Below are positions 15,522-24,742 of a stretch of 37,760 nucleotides of DNA, piece by piece. Every line of letters begins with the position of its first letter. Within the stretch, counting starts at the first letter, position 1. The stretch is from an uncultured Lachnospiraceae bacterium (GTDB lineage: Bacteria; Bacillota; Clostridia; Lachnospirales; Lachnospiraceae), in the NCBI GenBank assembly GCA_947626365.1, contig CANQRW010000030.1:1-37760 (forward strand), in the 5' to 3' direction. A program made the translations under genes and the position numbers. Under the pieces are notes generated by a model. The model saw only the letters and a list, made by a program, of their open reading frames with translations, was not told the origin of the DNA and ran no database searches.

Positions 15522-15962
15522 CTATGTATCCATCCGCACCATCTGACGGATACTCTTATTCCGGTACACCAGATCCTCCCGGCTGGTGAATCCCAGCCGC
15601 TCCCAGAAGCCATTGCCGGACTCGTTGCGGGCGAAAGCCACCAGAGCGGCTTTATTGATTCCTTCCGCCTCCAAAGCGCTCATGACGCGCTCCACCAGTT
15701 CCCTGCCGATACCCCGCCCCTGGAAATCCTCATGAACCGTCGTATGGTAGATATATCCTCTGCGCCCATCATGGCCGGACAGGATCGCGCCGATGATCCT
15801 GCCTTTCTCCTCCGCTACAAAACAAGTCGTAGGATTCCGCCGCAGATACTTCTCGATCCCCTGACGGCTGTCGTCCAGATTGTTAAGCCCCATGCCGGAC
15901 GTATGAATCCACAGGTCATATACGCCATCGTAATCTTCTATCTTCATCTGACGGATCTGCAA
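15522..15962 (-). CDS. GNAT-family N-acetyltransferase
   Basis: A 146-residue single-domain acetyltransferase starting MQIRQMKIEDYDGVYDLW. The acetyl-CoA site is GRGIGRELVERVM after the beta strand YIYHTTVHEDFQ, and the C-terminal FWERLGF strand is present. It transfers an acetyl group from acetyl-CoA to an unknown amine. The start is read as TTG at 15962, with GGGAG seven bases upstream; an ATG five codons later has no ribosome site. It stands alone between the DUF4143 remnant and the NUDIX fusion gene, on the same strand. Confidence 0.88.
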   Translation of the reverse strand: MQIRQMKIEDYDGVYDLWIHTSGMGLNNLDDSRQGIEKYLRRNPTTCFVAEEKGRIIGAILSGHDGRRGYIYHTTVHEDFQGRGIGRELVERVMSALEAEGINKAALVAFARNESGNGFWERLGFTSREDLVYRNKSIRQMVRMDT

Positions 15963-16035
15963 TCTCTTTCTCCCTTCTATTCCACTTCTGTTCTGCCGTT
16001 AAAAACTGTCCCTTAAAGATCAGCCGCACAGCTGT

Positions 16036-17292
16036 TCACCGGTATAGCTTTCCATTATAATACTGTTCCTGAAAATAAATCTCTCCTAAGATCTGATCGT
16101 CCGTGAAATCCTGTCCATCGGCTGTCACGATCCATTTATCCTCCGCGTCATCAAACCGATGATACACCGCTGCCACATGGCCGGTAAACCGCTTCGCAGG
16201 CCCGGACATTCCCAGCACATAGACATCCTGCGCCTCGCCGTCGCCGCCTAGTATCTTTCCTTTCAGACTGTCTCCGCCGCAGGATACCTTCTCTTCCGGA
16301 CTGTCTCCGCTGCAGGATACTTTCTCTTCCAGACTGTCTCCGCCGCAGGATATCTTCCCTTCCAGACTATCTCCGCCACAGGATACCTTCTCTTCCGGAC
16401 TGTCACTGCCGCAGGAAAGGATCTCCTCCACATACCCGTAATTCACCGGATAGAGGATCTCCGGATGCCTGGGATGGCGAGAACCCATGGGACAGTCAAT
16501 CTTTCCGCTGACTGTCTTACCGATTATATTCCTGTAATTCGCCTTTTTTCGCCGGTCTGCGCTGCTTACACCAACCGTACTTCCCGGTTCACCCACGCCG
16601 CTTATCCCAACTATTCCTTCCGGTTCAACTGAAGCATTCACTCTGGCTGCTCCTCCCGATTCGACTGCTTCGTTCTCCCTAACGGTTCCTCCCGATTCAG
16701 CCGCACCTCTCACTCCGGCTGTATCTCCCGGTTCAGCCGCTTCGTTCTTCTCGGTTATGCCTCCGAAACAATCACTATCCAGCAATCCATCCTTCCATGC
16801 AAATGGAAAATACCGAAGCACAGGAACACATTCCCCTGCCTCGATCAGTTTCTCTATCTCATCCGGCTTCATAAAACGGCACCGGCTCACCTCCGCTGTG
16901 GATGCACGGGAAAGGTCCGCCTCACTGTTACAGTCAAACAGCCAGACATCCTTGATATCATGATAAGGAACTCCGTCCATCACGCCCCTGATTTTCGTAA
17001 ACAGAAGCCTTCCGTTTTCCGGAGACAGATCGATTCCCACTTCCTCCTTCACCTCACGGACGGCGCCGCAAATGCTGGTCTCTCCTGCCAGCACGGAACC
17101 GCCGGGACATTCCCAGAGACACGGATAAAGGGGCCGGTCCGAAGCTCTCTGGGACATGAGATACTCTCCCCGGGAATTGCGTATCCACACATGGACTGTA
17201 ATATGAAAAAGTTCTTCCCCAATCACCTGTCCCCGGATATGGGTCCGTCCCATCGGTTCCCGATATTTCGTATACAAATCCCATACTTCCAT
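16036..17292 (-). CDS. NUDIX hydrolase fused to a pyrophosphatase-like domain, with repeat-expanded linkers
   Basis: A 418-residue two-domain protein. Residues 1-175 are a NUDIX hydrolase with a perfect NUDIX box (65-87, GGSVLAGE…REVKEEVGI), of the IPP-isomerase/YfcD-like group. Residues about 252-418 resemble small inorganic pyrophosphatase-like proteins (IGKTVSGKIDCPMGSRHPRH, YPVNYGYVEEI, DGEAQDVYVLG, FTGHVAAVYHRFDD, EDKWIV, YFQEQYY). Between them are five 12-residue repeats (185-244). Five 11-residue repeats (293-347) interrupt the second domain just before its GGDGEAQD loop. Both domains act on phosphate anhydrides, so a hydrolase of a nucleotide-type diphosphate is plausible; the substrate is unknown. 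GGAGGG precedes the ATG. Confidence 0.85.
   Translation of the reverse strand: MEVWDLYTKYREPMGRTHIRGQVIGEELFHITVHVWIRNSRGEYLMSQRASDRPLYPCLWECPGGSVLAGETSICGAVREVKEEVGIDLSPENGRLLFTKIRGVMDGVPYHDIKDVWLFDCNSEADLSRASTAEVSRCRFMKPDEIEKLIEAGECVPVLRYFPFAWKDGLLDSDCFGGITEKNEAAEPGDTAGVRGAAESGGTVRENEAVESGGAARVNASVEPEGIVGISGVGEPGSTVGVSSADRRKKANYRNIIGKTVSGKIDCPMGSRHPRHPEILYPVNYGYVEEILSCGSDSPEEKVSCGGDSLEGKISCGGDSLEEKVSCSGDSPEEKVSCGGDSLKGKILGGDGEAQDVYVLGMSGPAKRFTGHVAAVYHRFDDAEDKWIVTADGQDFTDDQILGEIYFQEQYYNGKLYR
16252..16416 (-). repeat. 33-bp coding minisatellite, five copies
   Basis: Five tandem units encode SCGSDSPEEKV, SCGGDSLEGKI, SCGGDSLEEKV, SCSGDSPEEKV and SCGGDSLKGKI. The unit is 11 codons, so copy-number change keeps the frame. 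The tract sits inside the pyrophosphatase-like domain of the NUDIX fusion. Confidence 0.95.
16561..16740 (-). repeat. 36-bp coding minisatellite, five copies
   Basis: Five degenerate 12-codon units encode AAEPGDTAGVRG, AAESGGTVRENE, AVESGGAARVNA, SVEPEGIVGISG and VGEPGSTVGVSS. They form the Gly/Glu/Val-rich linker between the NUDIX and pyrophosphatase-like domains. Confidence 0.9.
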
Positions 17293-17346
17293 TTTAGATG
17301 TTTCCCTCCAATCGTCTTCCCGCTGCCAGAACAGGCTCTTCTGCTC

Positions 17347-18069
17347 CTACGCCAGCGACAGGGCCACCTTCATCATATTGGTAAACGTGGTCTGCCGTTC
17401 TTCCGCCGTGGTCACCTCCCCGGTGATCTCCGAATCGGAAATGGTGCAGATGCACAGGGCGTTGGCTCCCGCTGCCGCAGCGTTGCTGTAAAGGGCCGCC
17501 GCCTCCATTTCCACCGCCAGCACACCCATATCGGTCCAGGTCATACCGCCGGTCACCTGCTTCTCCGGATTGTAGAACATGTCGGAGCTTAAAATATTGC
17601 CCACATGATAGGTAAGTCCCATGGATTTGGCCGTATCCACCGCCTTCGACAGCAGCTCGAAGCTGGCGATACAGGAATAATCCCCCGGCAGGCCGAAAAG
17701 CCGCACATAGTTGGAGGTGGTACAGGCCCCCATGCCGAAAACCATATCCCGAACCTTACATTTGGGATTCAGGGCCCCGGCGGTTCCCACCCGGATCAGG
17801 TTCTTCACCCCGTAAAAATGAATCAGCTCATAAGAATAGATCCCGATGGACGGGCAGCCCATGCCGGTACCCATGACAGACACCGGTTTCCCATTGTAGC
17901 GGCCGGTAAAGCCCAGCATATTCCGGGTGGAATTAAACTGTTTCACGTCAGTCAGAAAATGATCCGCGATAAATTTGGCCCGCAGCGGGTCGCCGGGCAG
18001 CAGTATGGTCTCAGCAATCTCTCCCTCCAGCGCCTGAATGTGGGGTGTCGGTACTCTTGAATCTGCCAT
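17347..18069 (-). CDS. deoD: Purine-nucleoside phosphorylase DeoD
   Basis: A 240-residue hexameric-type purine-nucleoside phosphorylase. It has PTPHIQA (His at the subunit contact), [14 protein letters not shown] with the phosphate-binding loop, [25 protein letters not shown], and VEMEAAALY with the ribose-binding Glu; the late SDSEITGE holds the catalytic Asp. It splits purine (deoxy)ribonucleosides with phosphate into base plus sugar-1-phosphate for salvage. Length matches the family. It lies between the NUDIX gene (54 bp downstream) and parC on the same strand, with about 150 bp of AT-rich DNA upstream that likely holds its promoter. Confidence 0.96.
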   Translation of the reverse strand: MADSRVPTPHIQALEGEIAETILLPGDPLRAKFIADHFLTDVKQFNSTRNMLGFTGRYNGKPVSVMGTGMGCPSIGIYSYELIHFYGVKNLIRVGTAGALNPKCKVRDMVFGMGACTTSNYVRLFGLPGDYSCIASFELLSKAVDTAKSMGLTYHVGNILSSDMFYNPEKQVTGGMTWTDMGVLAVEMEAAALYSNAAAAGANALCICTISDSEITGEVTTAEERQTTFTNMMKVALSLA

Positions 18070-18221
18070 GATAAATCCCTCCTGATTTTAATGAACCGCC
18101 GGTACAGGGACAGTTCGCTCTCTCCCCCCGGCCATATATTTTACCTGCTTACGCGCTCTCTTACTTGTCTATATTTTTCTTAACTTACTTTCCTGCTTTC
18201 TTTCAACCGAGACGACCCCGG

Positions 18222-20453
18222 CTATACCCGGGCCTTCACGCCCTTCCCGTCCCGCTTTGCCACACGCAGCCGGTTCAGCTGAATCTCCTTCTTCTTGTAG
18301 ACGATGGTCTGATCCTCGTTCACCAGATATAAATGTTCCAGCTTGTCGTTCTTCTCCAGCCTGACTGCCCGGACGCCCTTGGAATTCTTCTTCATCTCGG
18401 AAATCTCATCCTGGGCGAACCGCAGGAAATAGCCGGCTTCCGTCTGGGCCACCGCGTCCCCGCCGGAGGCCGGGCGGACCGTCACCAGCTTATCGCCGTC
18501 CTGGAATTTGGTAGCTGACACCGTCCGGTTGTTGGTGATGAATTCCTCCGCCGGCACCTGTTTCACCAGGGCCATCTCCGTGGCGAAGATCAGCTTTTTG
18601 CCCAGCATATCCTCCAGGCCGGTAAGATACAGAATCTTCTCCTTCTTGCCGTCGTATTTGCTGATGTTCTCGATGGGGGTTCCCTTGTCCCGCAGCTTGG
18701 CAAACGGAATATCCTGCACCTTGATCTGGTGCATAAAACCGGTGTCGGTGAAAATGCACAGCTTGTCGGTGTTCATGCAGCGGAGCACATAAGGATTCTC
18801 CCCGTCCACCGTCTCCCGGTTCCGCTCATAGGTGTTTTTGTCCAACAGACGACAGTAGCCGAACCGGTCCATGACGAAGACTACTTCCTGGGCCTCCATG
18901 ACAGGCTCCTCATAGACGGCCTCCTGGCTGTCCTCCAGATCCGTCATGCGGATCATGGCAAATTCCTCCTGGATCGCGTCCAGGTCCTCCAGGATCACCT
19001 GGTCCATGGTCTCCTTGCTTCCCAGGATCTGACGGTACCGGTCAATCTTCTTGATCGTCTCGTCATACTCCTTCTTCAGGGCCAGAATCTCCAGGCCGAT
19101 CAGCTTGTACAGCCGCATCTCCAGGATGGCAGCCGCCTGACGCTCCGTGAAATGGAGCTGTTTGGCGTCTTTTTCCATGGCCTTGGTTCTGAATTTGATC
19201 TTGCTGGTGTCGCCGGTGGTGAGACAGGCCTTGGCGTCCTTCAGGTTCCGGGAACCCCGCAGCACGGCAATGATCAGGTCAATGGCGTCGCAGGCGGCGA
19301 TCAGGCCCTCCTGAACCTCCTTCCGCTCCAGTTCCTTATCCAAAAGCACCTGGTATTTGCGGGTATTGTTCTTATACTGGAAATCCAGATAATTTTTCAG
19401 GATTCCTCTCAGATTCAGGGTCTCCGGCCGGCCATCCACGATGGCCAGCATATTGACGCCGTAGGTGTCCTCCAGCTTGGTCTTCTTGTAGAGAATGTTC
19501 TTGATCTTCTCCACATCCGCGTCTTTTTTGAGCTCCAGGACGATACGGATTCCCTCTTTGTTGGACTGGTTGGAGATATCGGTCACATCCGGCAGCTTCC
19601 TGGATTCCACCAGATCCGCCACGTCCATCAGGAATTTATTGATCCCGGCGCCGATCATGGTATAAGGGATCTGGGTGATCACCAGCTTATCCTTGTCTGA
19701 CCTCCGCCGCCCCAGCTCCACCGACACCCGGCCCCGCAGCTTGATCTTACCCGCGCCGGTCTCATAGATCGCCGGCAGGTCGCTTTTGTTGGAAATGATC
19801 CCGCCGGTGGGGAAATCCGGTCCCGGCAGGTACTGCATCAACTCTTCCGTGGAAATCTCCGGATTCTTGATATAAGCCCGGACCGCGTCGATGACCTCAC
19901 CCAGATTGTGGGGCGGGATGCTGGTGCTCATGCCCACGGCGATTCCCTCGGCCCCATTGATCAACAGGTTGGGGACCCTCACCGGCAGAACCTCCGGTTC
20001 CTTCTCCGTCTCGTCATAGTTGGGCACGAAATCCACGGTCTTGTCCAGATCCTTCAGATAGACCTCCTCCGTAAATTTCTCAAGCCTGGCCTCCGTGTAA
20101 CGCATGGCGGCGGCTCCGTCTCCCTCGATGGAGCCGAAATTCCCGTGACCGTCCACCAGCGCCATGCCCTTCTTAAAGCCCTGGGACATGACCACCAGGG
20201 TGTCATAGATGGAGCTGTCGCCGTGGGGATGGTATTTACCCATGGTATCGCCTACGATACGGGCCGATTTCCGGTGGGGCTTGTCGTGGCCCAGCCGCAG
20301 CTCGCTCATATCGTAGAGGACGCGCCGCTGCACCGGCTTTAAGCCGTCCCTGGCGTCCGGGATCGCTCTGGCGGTGATGACGCTCATGGAGTAGTTCATG
20401 TAGCTCCGCTGCATCTCCTCCGAGTATTCTGTGGTTAAAATCTTCTCTGCCAT
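18222..20453 (-). CDS. parC: DNA topoisomerase IV subunit A (ParC)
   Basis: A 743-residue type IIA topoisomerase A subunit. The active-site tyrosine is Tyr119 in [10 protein letters not shown]. The quinolone-resistance region [10 protein letters not shown] (75-84) has wild-type Ser80/Ser81 and Asp84. A coiled-coil tower (residues about 360-490) leads to a short C-terminal beta-pinwheel. No gyrase-type QRRGGKG box is visible, which favours topoisomerase IV over gyrase A; a paralogous gyrase-like enzyme cannot be excluded. It acts with ParE to separate daughter chromosomes. It follows parE by 153 bp, which contain a CCGCCGG/CCGGCGG hairpin (20514-20531). Confidence 0.9.
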   Translation of the reverse strand: MAEKILTTEYSEEMQRSYMNYSMSVITARAIPDARDGLKPVQRRVLYDMSELRLGHDKPHRKSARIVGDTMGKYHPHGDSSIYDTLVVMSQGFKKGMALVDGHGNFGSIEGDGAAAMRYTEARLEKFTEEVYLKDLDKTVDFVPNYDETEKEPEVLPVRVPNLLINGAEGIAVGMSTSIPPHNLGEVIDAVRAYIKNPEISTEELMQYLPGPDFPTGGIISNKSDLPAIYETGAGKIKLRGRVSVELGRRRSDKDKLVITQIPYTMIGAGINKFLMDVADLVESRKLPDVTDISNQSNKEGIRIVLELKKDADVEKIKNILYKKTKLEDTYGVNMLAIVDGRPETLNLRGILKNYLDFQYKNNTRKYQVLLDKELERKEVQEGLIAACDAIDLIIAVLRGSRNLKDAKACLTTGDTSKIKFRTKAMEKDAKQLHFTERQAAAILEMRLYKLIGLEILALKKEYDETIKKIDRYRQILGSKETMDQVILEDLDAIQEEFAMIRMTDLEDSQEAVYEEPVMEAQEVVFVMDRFGYCRLLDKNTYERNRETVDGENPYVLRCMNTDKLCIFTDTGFMHQIKVQDIPFAKLRDKGTPIENISKYDGKKEKILYLTGLEDMLGKKLIFATEMALVKQVPAEEFITNNRTVSATKFQDGDKLVTVRPASGGDAVAQTEAGYFLRFAQDEISEMKKNSKGVRAVRLEKNDKLEHLYLVNEDQTIVYKKKEIQLNRLRVAKRDGKGVKARV

Positions 20454-20606
20454 ACGTTCTCTATCCTCTCTCCCGCCGCCGGCCCTCCGGCAGCCTGTTT
20501 TCCGTTTCTGTCTCCGCCGGTGTTCCGGCGGCTTATCTCCTGATTTCCTCCCGGGTCATATCGTCACCATCCGGGCCTCTCCTGTCCGGAAGCAGCCCTC
20601 CGGCGG

Positions 20607-22526
20607 CTACGCGTCGATCTCCGCCTCGTTGGCGTGGTCATAAATAAACTGCCGTCTGGGCGGCACATCATTTCCCATAAGCATCTCCGTAATCTCCGAC
20701 GCCATGCGGGCGTCCTCGATCTCCACCCGCTTCAGCACCCGCCGCTCCGGGTCCAGAGTGGTCTCCCACAGCTGCTCCGCATCCATTTCCCCCAGGCCCT
20801 TGTACCGCTGGAGGGTGAAATCCCCGGTATGGGTCTTCCGGTACTTCTCCAGCTCCCGCTCGTCATACAGATACTGCTCCTCCCCCTTCTTTGGGATCAC
20901 CTTAAACAGGGGCGGCATGGCGATATATACGTGGCCGTTGTAGATCAGATCCGGCATGAACCGGTACAAAAACGTAAGAAGCAGCGTGTCGATGTGGCTT
21001 CCGTCCACATCCGCGTCGGTCATGAGAATGATCTTGTGGTACCGCAGCTTGCTGATGTCAAAATCGTTGCCGTAGCCCTCGGAAAAACCGCAGCCAAAGG
21101 AATTGATCATGGTCTTGATCTCCACGTTGGCCAGCACCTTGTCCATGGACGCCTTCTCCACGTTCAGGATCTTGCCCCGGATAGGCAGGATAGCCTGGTA
21201 CATCCGGTTGCGGGCCGTCTTGGCGGAGCCGCCCGCGGAATCCCCCTCCACAATGAAGATCTCGCATTTCTCCGCGTCCCGGCTCTCGCAGTTGGCCAGC
21301 TTGCCGTTGCTGTCAAAGGAGAATTTGGACTTGGTCAGCATGTTCGTCTTGGCCTTCTCTTCCGCCCGGCGGATCTTGGCCGATTTCTCCGCGCAGCCGA
21401 TGATCCCCTTCAGCACCTCCACGTTCCGGTCAAAATACATCTGCAGTTCGTCGCCGCAGATGGAAAATACCGCCTTGGTGGCGTCGGCGCTGGCCAGCTT
21501 GGTCTTGGTCTGGCCCTCAAAAATGGGATCCGGATGCTTGATGGCCACCACCGCCGTCATGCCGTTTCTCGTGTCCGCGCCGGTGAAATTGGCGTCCTTA
21601 TCCTTCAGGATCCCCAGCTCCTTGGCGTAGGAATTGATCAGCATGGTAAATTTCGTCTTAAAGCCCACCAGATGGGTGCCGCCCTCCTGGGTGAAAATAT
21701 TGTTGCAGAAGCCCAGGATATTCTCCTCGAAGGTATCCACGAACTGGAAAGCTACCTCCACCTCGATCTTATCCATCTCTCCTTTAAAATAGACCGGATC
21801 GTGAATAGGCGTCTTGCCTGTGTTCAGCTCCTTCACATAAGCCACGATACCATCCGGCTCCGCGTAATCCACGGTTTCTTCCTCCCCCGGCCGCCGGTTG
21901 GCATAGTGAATGGTAAGCCCGGGATTTAGGTAAGCCGTCTCATGAATCCGGCTCTTCAGCCAGTCGGCCTTGAACCGGGTCTTCTCGAAAATCTCTCCGT
22001 CCGGCAGGAAGTTGATCTCCGTGCCGGTCTCCTTTGTCTTGCCCAGAACCGGCAGAAGGCCGTTCTCCAGCTTGACAACGGGTTTCCCCCGCCTGTACTC
22101 GTCATGGTGGATCAGCCCGCCCTTATACACTTTCACATCCATATGTTCCGACAGGGCGTTGACCACGGAAGAACCTACGCCGTGAAGGCCGCCGCTGGTC
22201 TTATAGGCGTCATTGTCAAATTTGCCTCCGGCGTGAAGGGTCGTCAGCACCACACGGGTGGCCGACACCCCCTTCTTGTGCATCTCCACCGGAATCCCAC
22301 GGCCGTTGTCCCGCACAGTACAGGAACCGTCCGCCTCCAGCGTCACCCAGATCTGGCTGCAGTAGCCGGCCAGATGCTCGTCCACTGAATTGTCCAGCAC
22401 CTCATAAATCAAATGGTTCAAGCCCTTGCTGCCTACGCCGCCGATATACATACCCGGCCTTCTCCGGACCGCCTCCAGCCCCTCCAGAACCGTGATACTC
22501 TCCGCGTTATACTGTGCTTTAGCCAT
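20607..22526 (-). CDS. parE: DNA topoisomerase IV subunit B (ParE)
   Basis: A 639-residue B subunit. The GHKL ATPase domain has YEVLDNSVDEHLAG, DNGRGIPV and GGLHGVGSSVVNALS. The transducer domain contains the TGTEINFLPD segment. The TOPRIM domain shows EGDSAGGSAKTARNR and MTDADVDGSHID, and the C-terminal LQRYKGLGEMD completes the family pattern. ATP binding closes the gate that drives strand passage by ParC. The ATG at 22526 is chosen over one four codons earlier because GGAGG lies eight bases upstream. It is the first gene of a parE-parC unit. Confidence 0.92.
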   Translation of the reverse strand: MAKAQYNAESITVLEGLEAVRRRPGMYIGGVGSKGLNHLIYEVLDNSVDEHLAGYCSQIWVTLEADGSCTVRDNGRGIPVEMHKKGVSATRVVLTTLHAGGKFDNDAYKTSGGLHGVGSSVVNALSEHMDVKVYKGGLIHHDEYRRGKPVVKLENGLLPVLGKTKETGTEINFLPDGEIFEKTRFKADWLKSRIHETAYLNPGLTIHYANRRPGEEETVDYAEPDGIVAYVKELNTGKTPIHDPVYFKGEMDKIEVEVAFQFVDTFEENILGFCNNIFTQEGGTHLVGFKTKFTMLINSYAKELGILKDKDANFTGADTRNGMTAVVAIKHPDPIFEGQTKTKLASADATKAVFSICGDELQMYFDRNVEVLKGIIGCAEKSAKIRRAEEKAKTNMLTKSKFSFDSNGKLANCESRDAEKCEIFIVEGDSAGGSAKTARNRMYQAILPIRGKILNVEKASMDKVLANVEIKTMINSFGCGFSEGYGNDFDISKLRYHKIILMTDADVDGSHIDTLLLTFLYRFMPDLIYNGHVYIAMPPLFKVIPKKGEEQYLYDERELEKYRKTHTGDFTLQRYKGLGEMDAEQLWETTLDPERRVLKRVEIEDARMASEITEMLMGNDVPPRRQFIYDHANEAEIDA

Positions 22527-22557
22527 AATCTCCTCCATATCTTGTTATTCAAGGACT

Positions 22558-22587
22558 ATTATACACACAAATTCTGGGGTTTTGCAA
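22558..22587 (-). promoter_or_regulatory. parE promoter
   Basis: On the minus strand TTGCAA (22587-22582), 18 bp, then TATAAT (22563-22558), about 30 bp before the parE start. A good housekeeping promoter. Confidence 0.75.
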
Positions 22588-22769
22588 GCATTACATTTGC
22601 TTTACATTCCCAATTTCCCGCTATATAATAAATGAAACAATCGCACAATATGTATCCATCAGTGGAAATTACGCCTCAGGTTGGTGCGCAAAATAAAAAA
22701 CGGATATTGTGAAATACATAAGAGGAATTCCGCTGAACAACAATAGAGAAAAAATCAGGAGGAACTGCT

Positions 22770-23183
22770 ATGTGGATGATTTTCGCGCTTCTTTCCGCCG
22801 TCTTTGCGGCGCTCACTTCCATACTGGCCAAGATCGGCATCGACGGTGTCAATTCCAACCTGGCCACCGCCATCCGGACGGTAGTCGTGGTAGTTATGGC
22901 CTGGATCATGGTATTTCTCACCAACGTCCAGGGCGGTATCGGAGAAATCAGCCGGAAAAGCTGGATTTTCCTGATCCTGTCCGGCCTGGCCACCGGAGCC
23001 TCCTGGCTCTGCTATTACCGCGCCCTGCAGATTGGCGAGGCCTCCAAGGTGGTCCCCATCGACAAGCTGAGCGTGGTCATCACGCTGATCCTGGCATTTA
23101 TCTTCCTGCACGAGGAATTCACGGTGAAATCCCTGATCGGCTGCGTGCTCATCGGCGCGGGAACCCTGATCATGGTGATATGA
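22770..23183 (+). CDS. EamA-family small membrane transporter (half-size)
   Basis: A 137-residue protein with about five membrane helices, corresponding to a single EamA repeat; most drug/metabolite transporters of this superfamily carry two. Recognisable pieces are ALLSAVFAALTSILAKIG at the start, GLATGASWLCYYRALQIGEASKV in the middle and LIGCVLIGAGTLIMV at the end. It probably works as a dimer; the substrate is unknown. AGGAGGAACTGCT precedes the ATG. It is the only plus-strand gene in this stretch, diverging from parE. The 180 bp after its stop hold no gene I can support. Confidence 0.9.
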   Translation: MWMIFALLSAVFAALTSILAKIGIDGVNSNLATAIRTVVVVVMAWIMVFLTNVQGGIGEISRKSWIFLILSGLATGASWLCYYRALQIGEASKVVPIDKLSVVITLILAFIFLHEEFTVKSLIGCVLIGAGTLIMVI

Positions 23184-23363
23184 GCGAAATCCTCATAAAG
23201 CCTCTGGATGATTTTGTCCAGATCATTTATGCGTCTCTGTGCGCCGGGACAGAGCCAATACCCGCTTGTAAAGCGCGACCTCGCGGATTGGTAGATCCGC
23301 AGGAACCGGTATTGATCTTGCAGGCCTTGCCGGCGTCAGCGCAAATTGTCTGATTTACGGTTG

Positions 23364-23747
23364 TCACTTCATCAACTCGTCCGACAGCCGCATGATTTCA
23401 GGGGCCAGCTTTGCCCTCTTGCGTCTGACCATGTGTGTGTAAATCGGATAAGCCGCGATCACGCCGATGATGCCGGCCACACCGATCACAATGCCCGGAA
23501 TGAAATACTGCTCCCAGCCGGGAAGCATTGTGCAGCACATCCCCACGCCTAAAATCAGGGTGCTGATGATCCCGACGGCCAGCGAGACAACGGTCGCTCC
23601 CTTTGTAGCACTCTCGTCCAGACGGCGAAGTTGTTCCATCGAGGTTTCTTCTTTTGTCGGGGGCGCATATTTGTCCCGAATCTTCTTGATTTCTTCCTGC
23701 TCCTTTGCGGAATAGGTATAGGTAAAGGTTTCTTTCTTATCTTCCAT
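23364..23747 (-). CDS. Two-helix membrane protein with soluble N-terminus (unknown function)
   Basis: A 127-residue protein. About 50 charged residues (KEQEEIKKIRDKY…) precede two membrane helices (about 52-73 and 84-105), with a basic cytoplasmic tail MVRRKRAKLAPE. The second half contains GVGMCCTMLPGW followed by GIVIGVAGIIGVI, a module that also appears in the 122-residue protein at 26982-27350. I recognise no enzymatic domain. Its promoter shares an architecture with the promoter of that other protein, so both are probably controlled by the adjacent two-component system. Confidence 0.75.
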   Translation of the reverse strand: MEDKKETFTYTYSAKEQEEIKKIRDKYAPPTKEETSMEQLRRLDESATKGATVVSLAVGIISTLILGVGMCCTMLPGWEQYFIPGIVIGVAGIIGVIAAYPIYTHMVRRKRAKLAPEIMRLSDELMK

Positions 23748-23778
23748 GATCCATGACTCCTTTCAGGATTCTGCGGTT

Positions 23779-23844
23779 ATTGTAACAGGCAACCGTTTGC
23801 GAAACACTCAAGTTATATTTGAGAATTGTAAGTTTGAGAATTGT
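23779..23844 (-). promoter_or_regulatory. Promoter/operator shared in design with 27399-27443
   Basis: Minus-strand TACAAT (23784-23779) is preceded, after 10 bp, by GTTTCGCAAAC (23805-23795), then AACTTGA (23814-23808) and CTCAAA (23823-23818). The same blocks at the same distances occur at 27399-27443. A 12-bp direct repeat TTTGAGAATTGT (plus strand 23818-23829 and 23833-23844) overlaps the end of the upstream gene. Probable activator-dependent promoter of the 127-residue protein. Confidence 0.7.
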
Positions 23845-24742
23845 CAATTTCAATTTTTTTCAGATTTTTATTCGCCCGCCAGATCATATAGATCGCCATG
23901 CCGATCACGATGGTACAGACGCCGCCTCCTGTCGCGCCGGTCATGACCTGACGGAACAGCGGATCGTCGTCCCCGCCGAACCGTGCCAGCATTGCGGTTT
24001 CCAGCGAGAGGATCGATACCATGGCCGCCACAAGATTGATTGCTTTGGCAGCTGAAAGGATCGGGCTTTTATGCTTTCGGGTCTTTACGATATTGATAAT
24101 GGCTATCGTGACGGCATAGAAGGCATAAGCGGCCATGGCGTAGATCAGCAGTCCCGGATAGTCAAAGCCCCGGTTCTGATGCACCATAAAGACAACGATT
24201 CCGGCAAGCGCCTGATTCATGAACAAAAGCATAATCCCGCACAGCCGGTAACGGCGCAGCTCCGATGCTTCGTCCCGCACATTCAGCCGCCGCACAAGCA
24301 GAAAGCGCATCACAGCCAGCAGGATGTAGTAGACTGCCAACGCGATGAACCATGCGGAGCGGTACACAATGCCCGATACCAGCTTCATGACGATATACAA
24401 AAGATTTACGAAAAAGCCCTGATACAGCGAAACTCCCGTCCGAAAACGCACATCGGTCATGTATTTTTCGCCCACCTTGGTGGAACGGAATTTTTTCATC
24501 AGCGGATGATGGCCGACAAACTTTTTGACACCGGCTATGGCCGCATTGACGTAGACAATTCCCGTGCAGGTGACGATCAGCGCATAAGCGGAGGCCAGAT
24601 AGGCGGCATATTGCAGGATTGGGTTTTGTATATCGAACGCAAACACGGCGATTACAAAGCCGTAGCCAAAAAAAGCTGCCAAAACCGTCGGGAGCGGGGG
24701 CAGGCAGAATATCATTTTAAGGATTTTTTTGAGTTTTTCCAT
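23813..24742 (-). CDS. Multi-pass membrane protein, unknown function
   Basis: A 309-residue integral membrane protein with about seven to eight predicted helices, for example VLAAFFGYGFVIAVFAFD, AAYLASAYALIVTCTGIVYV and VCTIVIGMAIYMIW. A cytoplasmic loop (ANAAIAGVKKF… to …RTGVSL) separates the first two from the rest. I do not recognise the family. Its start overlaps the upstream histidine kinase gene by 26 bases, so it is translationally coupled to the two-component system and may be a sensor partner or a target. Its last codons double as the operator of the next gene. Confidence 0.8.
   Translation of the reverse strand: MEKLKKILKMIFCLPPLPTVLAAFFGYGFVIAVFAFDIQNPILQYAAYLASAYALIVTCTGIVYVNAAIAGVKKFVGHHPLMKKFRSTKVGEKYMTDVRFRTGVSLYQGFFVNLLYIVMKLVSGIVYRSAWFIALAVYYILLAVMRFLLVRRLNVRDEASELRRYRLCGIMLLFMNQALAGIVVFMVHQNRGFDYPGLLIYAMAAYAFYAVTIAIINIVKTRKHKSPILSAAKAINLVAAMVSILSLETAMLARFGGDDDPLFRQVMTGATGGGVCTIVIGMAIYMIWRANKNLKKIEIDNSQTYNSQI

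Noticed and set aside
18729-21929. Long plus-strand open frames opposite parC and parE
   Set aside because: Antisense shadows of highly conserved topoisomerase genes with no recognisable domains.
22709-23353. A 214-codon open frame overlapping the EamA gene
   Set aside because: It reads the EamA gene in another frame, is rich in Arg/His/Pro, and lacks a ribosome site; the EamA frame has a strong one and clear membrane helices.
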